This document shows positions 61,401 to 64,000 of a stretch of 64,000 nt of DNA, one piece after another (the stretch's first letter is position 1; every line of letters begins with the position of its first letter). Origin of the DNA: Nymphaea colorata (taxonomy: Eukaryota > Streptophyta > Magnoliopsida > Nymphaeales > Nymphaeaceae); the NCBI RefSeq assembly GCF_008831285.2, contig NC_045150.1:6026001-6090000 (forward strand), written 5' to 3'. Under the pieces are notes generated by a model that was given only the letters and a program-made list of their open reading frames with translations, searched no databases and was not told where the DNA came from. The translations under genes and the position numbers were made by a program.

Positions 61401-62948
61401 CAAACTACATATTATACAGTGAAAGATTAAAATGTTCTGGAGGAATAGGTGGCAACAACATGGAAGGGTATGAGATCTTCCAATTTAGAGCATCATGAGG
61501 TTCAATATTTAGGGTCTATAATGCAACAATATGATTGGTTTGAACTTTGAAGAAGATTGCTTAGCAGGGTAGAGTTGGTCTACTCTTTGGTTAACAGGGT
61601 TGGGACTAATGGTTTCTTGTGATAGAAAATCTGTTTTGTGATTGAAAAGGTCTTTATAGAAGACTGCCACTAGATCGGCATTTATATATTGTGCTAAACA
61701 TTAGGTGGGTAAGGTGTGCCAATATGAGCAACTGCATATTAGCAGGATGCATATGTCAAAATTATCCAGAAAGGATAACCAAGTATGGATTTTGATAAAT
61801 GCAGTGCGTTTATTTTGATTGTCTTCTCTTTGTCCACTTTATATAGGTTTGACATATTGCCATTTAATTTAACTAATCAAGTCCGATGCAAAACATTTGT
61901 TCTCCTCGTACTATCAAAAGCATCTGACATTTTAAGCATCACAAAAATATTGTTTTTAGGTTTTTATTGGCAAGGCTTTCTCAGGTATTCAGAAATTTAA
62001 AAATGTATAAAAATAGTTAAAATTAATGAGATTATCAGTTTGTCAAGACAAGAACTTTGCAGGTGTGAGGTGAACGTGTCAGTGTCACCCTCAACAGCGA
62101 GGGTTGGGTATGATGCTGCCGCCGTCTATGGTGACAATTGGGTGCCTTGACTTCAACCCTTCCAGACATGGTATTGGGAGATAGAGTCGCCCTTTCTGTC
62201 CAGCGATGAGGGTTGATGCTGTCAGCCTTTACCCTCACCATCTGGCATGAGGGCGACGCCACCAGACGGTGACGATTGTTTCCACTGACCCTCGCCATCC
62301 TGGCTAGAGGCGATGTTTTTTTTTTTTTTGTCATTTCTGATTTGTCTATATATTTTAATATATTTTTTTAATAAACGGCCGATAGGAATTAGGTGCAAAA
62401 ATTTAAGGGCCTATTTAGTTCAGCTCGAAAAATGAGCGGCTTTGTGTTGTTTGCCCAAATGTTGGGTATCATTTTTGTAGTTTTTGAAATAATTATTAAA
62501 ATATTATAGATGCCTAGAAAGTTGAAAATCTATTAAAAAGTGTTTCTTCAAAAAGTTGTGAAAATATCACGATAACAAACACAATATTTTCGTGATTTTC
62601 TGTTTTAGTTTATTTTCAGAATATCACAATTCTATCACCCTTCTTTCCACTTATTTCTCATTTTATATTTTGAAAAAAAATCGATATTTGTGAGTGCTTA
62701 TAAGTCTTTTTTTACAATGACTTTATTCTTGAAGTAGTTTGAATAATTCCTTGTCTTTGTTTTCTGAATTCAAGTACTGAATCTCGCATAAAGAAATTTT
62801 GGTCTTTCACATGCATCTTTCCAGGAACAGCCATTCTCTTAGGCGACGGCTAAGAATAAGGACACTGCAGTATAATGTGGCACAACATATAAATGAACTT
62901 TATGATGGTGTGGACTCTGAAGTCGTCCTTTCCATTCTTGTGCACAAG
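45592..62948 (+). CDS. SEC23: SEC23-type COPII coat protein (5' 11 exons; gene continues past the window)
   Basis: Coding exons: 45592-45922, 46068-46133, 54334-54387, 54484-54656, 54829-55015, 55140-55285, 55356-55510, 57054-57135, 57352-57467, 59954-60049 and 62825-62948. All junctions are GT-AG and keep frame, giving 510 codons. The start MAVRVTTTRFPADQEAQEAA follows a CT-rich leader. A SEC23/24 zinc finger uses Cys53, Cys56, Cys73 and Cys76 (CDNC...CALC). The trunk domain follows: VYVAAIDLSSSEEFLELVK, SLFGLVTFSHKVGLYDVQG, GGRGFGVAMESLFNYLG and ARVFAFLSGPPDYGPGQLDT. The beta-sandwich part begins near FQYTVVVP and LRRRLRIRTLQYN. The helical and gelsolin-like domains should lie beyond 64000. 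SEC23 pairs with SEC24 and stimulates SAR1 GTPase during COPII vesicle budding at the ER. The sequence best resembles the divergent plant branch typified by Arabidopsis At4g01810 (from memory). It looks intact. Confidence 0.95.
46215..46236 (+). repeat. 22-base poly-G tract
   Basis: An uninterrupted G run in SEC23 intron 2, about 80 bases after the exon-2 donor, followed closely by CGGGGGG. It could form a G-quadruplex in DNA or pre-mRNA. The exact length is likely to be unreliable in any assembly. Confidence 0.9.
48237..48511 (-). repeat. 3' LTR of the Copia element
   Basis: 275 bp with TG/CA ends, identical to 53037-53311. The plus strand runs from TGTAAGAATCTTCACAAAG to CCCCATACGCTAACA. 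A short inverted repeat (GGATCGGGTCTGAACAGACC) lies near one end. Confidence 0.97.
48506..52816 (-). pseudogene. Copia Gag-Pol polyprotein with two stop codons
   Basis: The likely start is the ATG at 52816-52814 (MDQPTPSLLSS). Domains in order: Gag (NYLTWKRQIVPFIKSHRLYG); zinc knuckle CFYCNKRGHVKSEC; protease WYVDSGAAAHVT; integrase with CDGGGEF and HTPQQNGIAERKHRH; reverse transcriptase with KARLVARGFTQQYGED and YVDD; RNase H with DNQSAIK and KHIEIDQHFIR. A TAG lies after WPLY (about 49747-49745), just before the catalytic RT core. A TGA follows YTDAD (about 48970-48968) at the start of RNase H. The frame is otherwise continuous. The order protease-integrase-RT-RNase H defines Copia. Lineage within Copia (perhaps Ale/Retrofit-like) is uncertain. 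Confidence 0.93.
52820..52990 (-). repeat. Reiterated ATTAGGGCA motif in the Copia leader
   Basis: Between the 5' LTR and the Gag start, the plus strand shows TTAGGGCA or TTAGGGCT about nine times at irregular spacing (GATTAGGGCACAACG, GATTAGGGCAAATCA and others). On the element's sense strand this is TGCCCTAAT. It lies where packaging and dimerisation signals would be expected, but no function can be shown. Confidence 0.75.
53037..53311 (-). repeat. 5' LTR of the Copia element
   Basis: 275 bp identical to 48237-48511. Because the element is on the minus strand this is the promoter-bearing LTR. The primer-binding site TGGTATCAGAGC directly adjoins its inner end. Confidence 0.97.
55511..57053 (+). 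other. SEC23 intron 7
   Basis: 1.5 kb between GTAAGT and TTTCTTTCAG. It is AT-rich, with a short GC-richer part near 55980-56400. No recognisable gene or transposon ends. Confidence 0.8.
57468..59953 (+). other. SEC23 intron 9
   Basis: 2.5 kb between GTACAA and TGTTTGCAG. It contains a TA microsatellite (about 58409-58443) followed by a stretch with ACATGTGTGTGTGT. Imperfect repeats of GGGAAACATG/AAAGAAACAT type lie near 59400-59450. No coding sequence is recognised. Confidence 0.8.
60050..62824 (+). other. SEC23 intron 10
   Basis: 2.8 kb between GTATGA and TCTTTCCAG. It contains a diverged tandem duplication (about 61032-61285), a GC-richer block of GTGA/CACCCTC(A/G) repeats (about 62060-62310) ending in a T run, and an AT-rich stretch to 62720. 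None is coding as far as can be seen. Confidence 0.8.
61032..61285. repeat. Diverged ~128-bp tandem duplication in SEC23 intron 10
   Basis: Both halves contain AGCAAATCAA, GTGGAAGAT(A/C)TGGTT, GCCAAAAC, CAGTTGCCTT and TTTACTTT in the same order, the second about 128 bp after the first. Many substitutions separate them. Confidence 0.65.
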
Positions 62949-64000
62949 GTTCTGACTTATTGTTTTTCACTTTTACTATCTGTTTGTGTTTTATACGTAT
63001 CTTTCATGCCAGTTTGTATGATTCAGTGACAACAGATTGCAGAGTCGAGGTGTTGATAGTGTTTATCCACTCGGAATTGTTTGCATCCAAAAGCATAGGT
63101 TGTATTTACTGATTTAGGAGTAAGATCATGTTCACAAATTGGCCAGATATCTTGAAATGTCCTGGTATTATTGCTGCTTTGAGGCCAGCCGATAATATTG
63201 GCCTAATGTCCTGCTATTGTCAAAACACCACCGAAAGCACAAACATCTCAACATTATTGCAACATTATTCTGAGACATTTCCAATATTTTCACGAGACTT
63301 TTGAGAAGGTCGTTTTCCAATATTTTTAAGCATGTAATTTTTTTTTCTTGTTTATGCTTCCAAAAAGTTTTTCTACTTATTCCTTCATAATTTTGCAAGA
63401 AAAGTTTTATGAAGCTATTATTTTCTAACCTCTTTTGTTTTCTATATTTTTAAGATTTTTCAAAATTTCCTCAATATTTTCTGGAGAGAAACCATGCTTT
63501 GTTAACAACTCCTGAGAAAAACCTTGCTGAGATATTGTGGCAAATGACTTTTGTGGTTATGGTCTATGGTAGGAGCTACAAGAATGCACAATTGTGTGTA
63601 GTGGCATGTACATGGTCATTGAAAATGGCATCTGTTTTAAATATTATGCTCCATGATGGTTTGCAAAGGTAGTTATTCTCATGCAACATGTCTTGCTATT
63701 ATTGTTTTACTAGAAGTATAGATATCTTAAAATGTCATCTTTTGTTGCATGCTGACTTGGAAAGAGCGTGCAACTCTCCTGAGATCTAAATAACTACTTA
63801 TGATGAAATAAAATCCCAGTTGCCCTTGCAATTACTGAACTTACTCATGCTATCTGTGTGGCATTTTGTCTTAACTATTTAGGAAAGCCTAAGGACTAGG
63901 CCTGTGTTCATTATAGGCTATAACCATGTCATCTTCATAGATTGTAGCCCTCTTCAGTTGATGAGTACTAGGACTATGTGTGGAAGCAGCATATTGAATA
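62949..64000 (+). other. SEC23 intron 11, open at the right edge
   Basis: It begins GTTCTG after the HK codons of exon 11. No further exon matching the helical domain of SEC23 is seen before 64000, so the intron extends past the window. AT-rich, no recognisable features. Confidence 0.75.

Noticed and set aside
62035..62334. 99-codon minus-strand frame in SEC23 intron 10
   Set aside because: It lies in a GC-rich repeat block; composition is repeat-driven and no domain is visible.
1..64000. tRNA, snoRNA or microRNA genes
   Set aside because: No cloverleaf with A and B boxes or convincing precursor hairpin was recognised by eye; tRNAscan-SE and small-RNA data would be needed to exclude them.

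Overview
This is a nuclear segment from a flowering plant. The evidence is GT-AG introns, 5' leaders rich in CT/GA tracts, plant-specific gene families, transposable elements of four plant types (hAT, PIF/Harbinger, Copia, MITEs) and an organellar rRNA fragment embedded in the nucleus. The species cannot be fixed from sequence alone. Introns of 7-8 kb loaded with transposons suggest a repeat-rich genome.

Genes, left to right. (a) A possible 26-codon exon of an unidentified minus-strand gene (113-190). (b) A complete minus-strand gene (7072-10827, six coding exons, 269 aa) for a single-RRM protein of the RBP1 / nuclear-speckle RNA-binding (NSR-like) group. (c) A plus-strand gene (13989-22663, three exons) for a membrane-anchored LEA-2 protein, with a one-base frameshift in a G-run of exon 1. 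(d) A single-exon plus-strand gene (27086-27922, 278 aa) of a plant-specific uncharacterised family. (e) The first 11 coding exons (510 codons) of a SEC23-type COPII coat protein (45592-62948); the gene runs off the right edge.

Mobile DNA. A decayed hAT transposase (about 1960-4840) is split by a 964-bp non-autonomous hAT element with a perfect 8-bp target duplication. A 5,916-bp PIF/Harbinger element (35029-40944) has near-perfect terminal inverted repeats and TTA target duplication. It carries decayed transposase and Myb/trihelix genes plus a small ORF resembling the RNase H1 hybrid-binding (viroplasmin) fold. This element lies in one copy of a ~1.9-kb tandem duplication; the other copy keeps the empty site. 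The duplication ends inside a fragment of organellar large-subunit rRNA. A 5,075-bp Copia element with two identical 275-bp LTRs sits antisense in SEC23 intron 2. A Copia relic lies in the LEA-2 intron. Several short hAT-like MITEs and a family carrying an 18-bp palindrome are scattered about.

The host genes are not functionally linked: RNA processing, a membrane LEA-2 protein, an uncharacterised protein and ER-to-Golgi transport. The most unusual features are the hybrid-binding-like ORF inside the Harbinger element, the natural empty-site pair, and the young Copia copy that already carries two stop codons.
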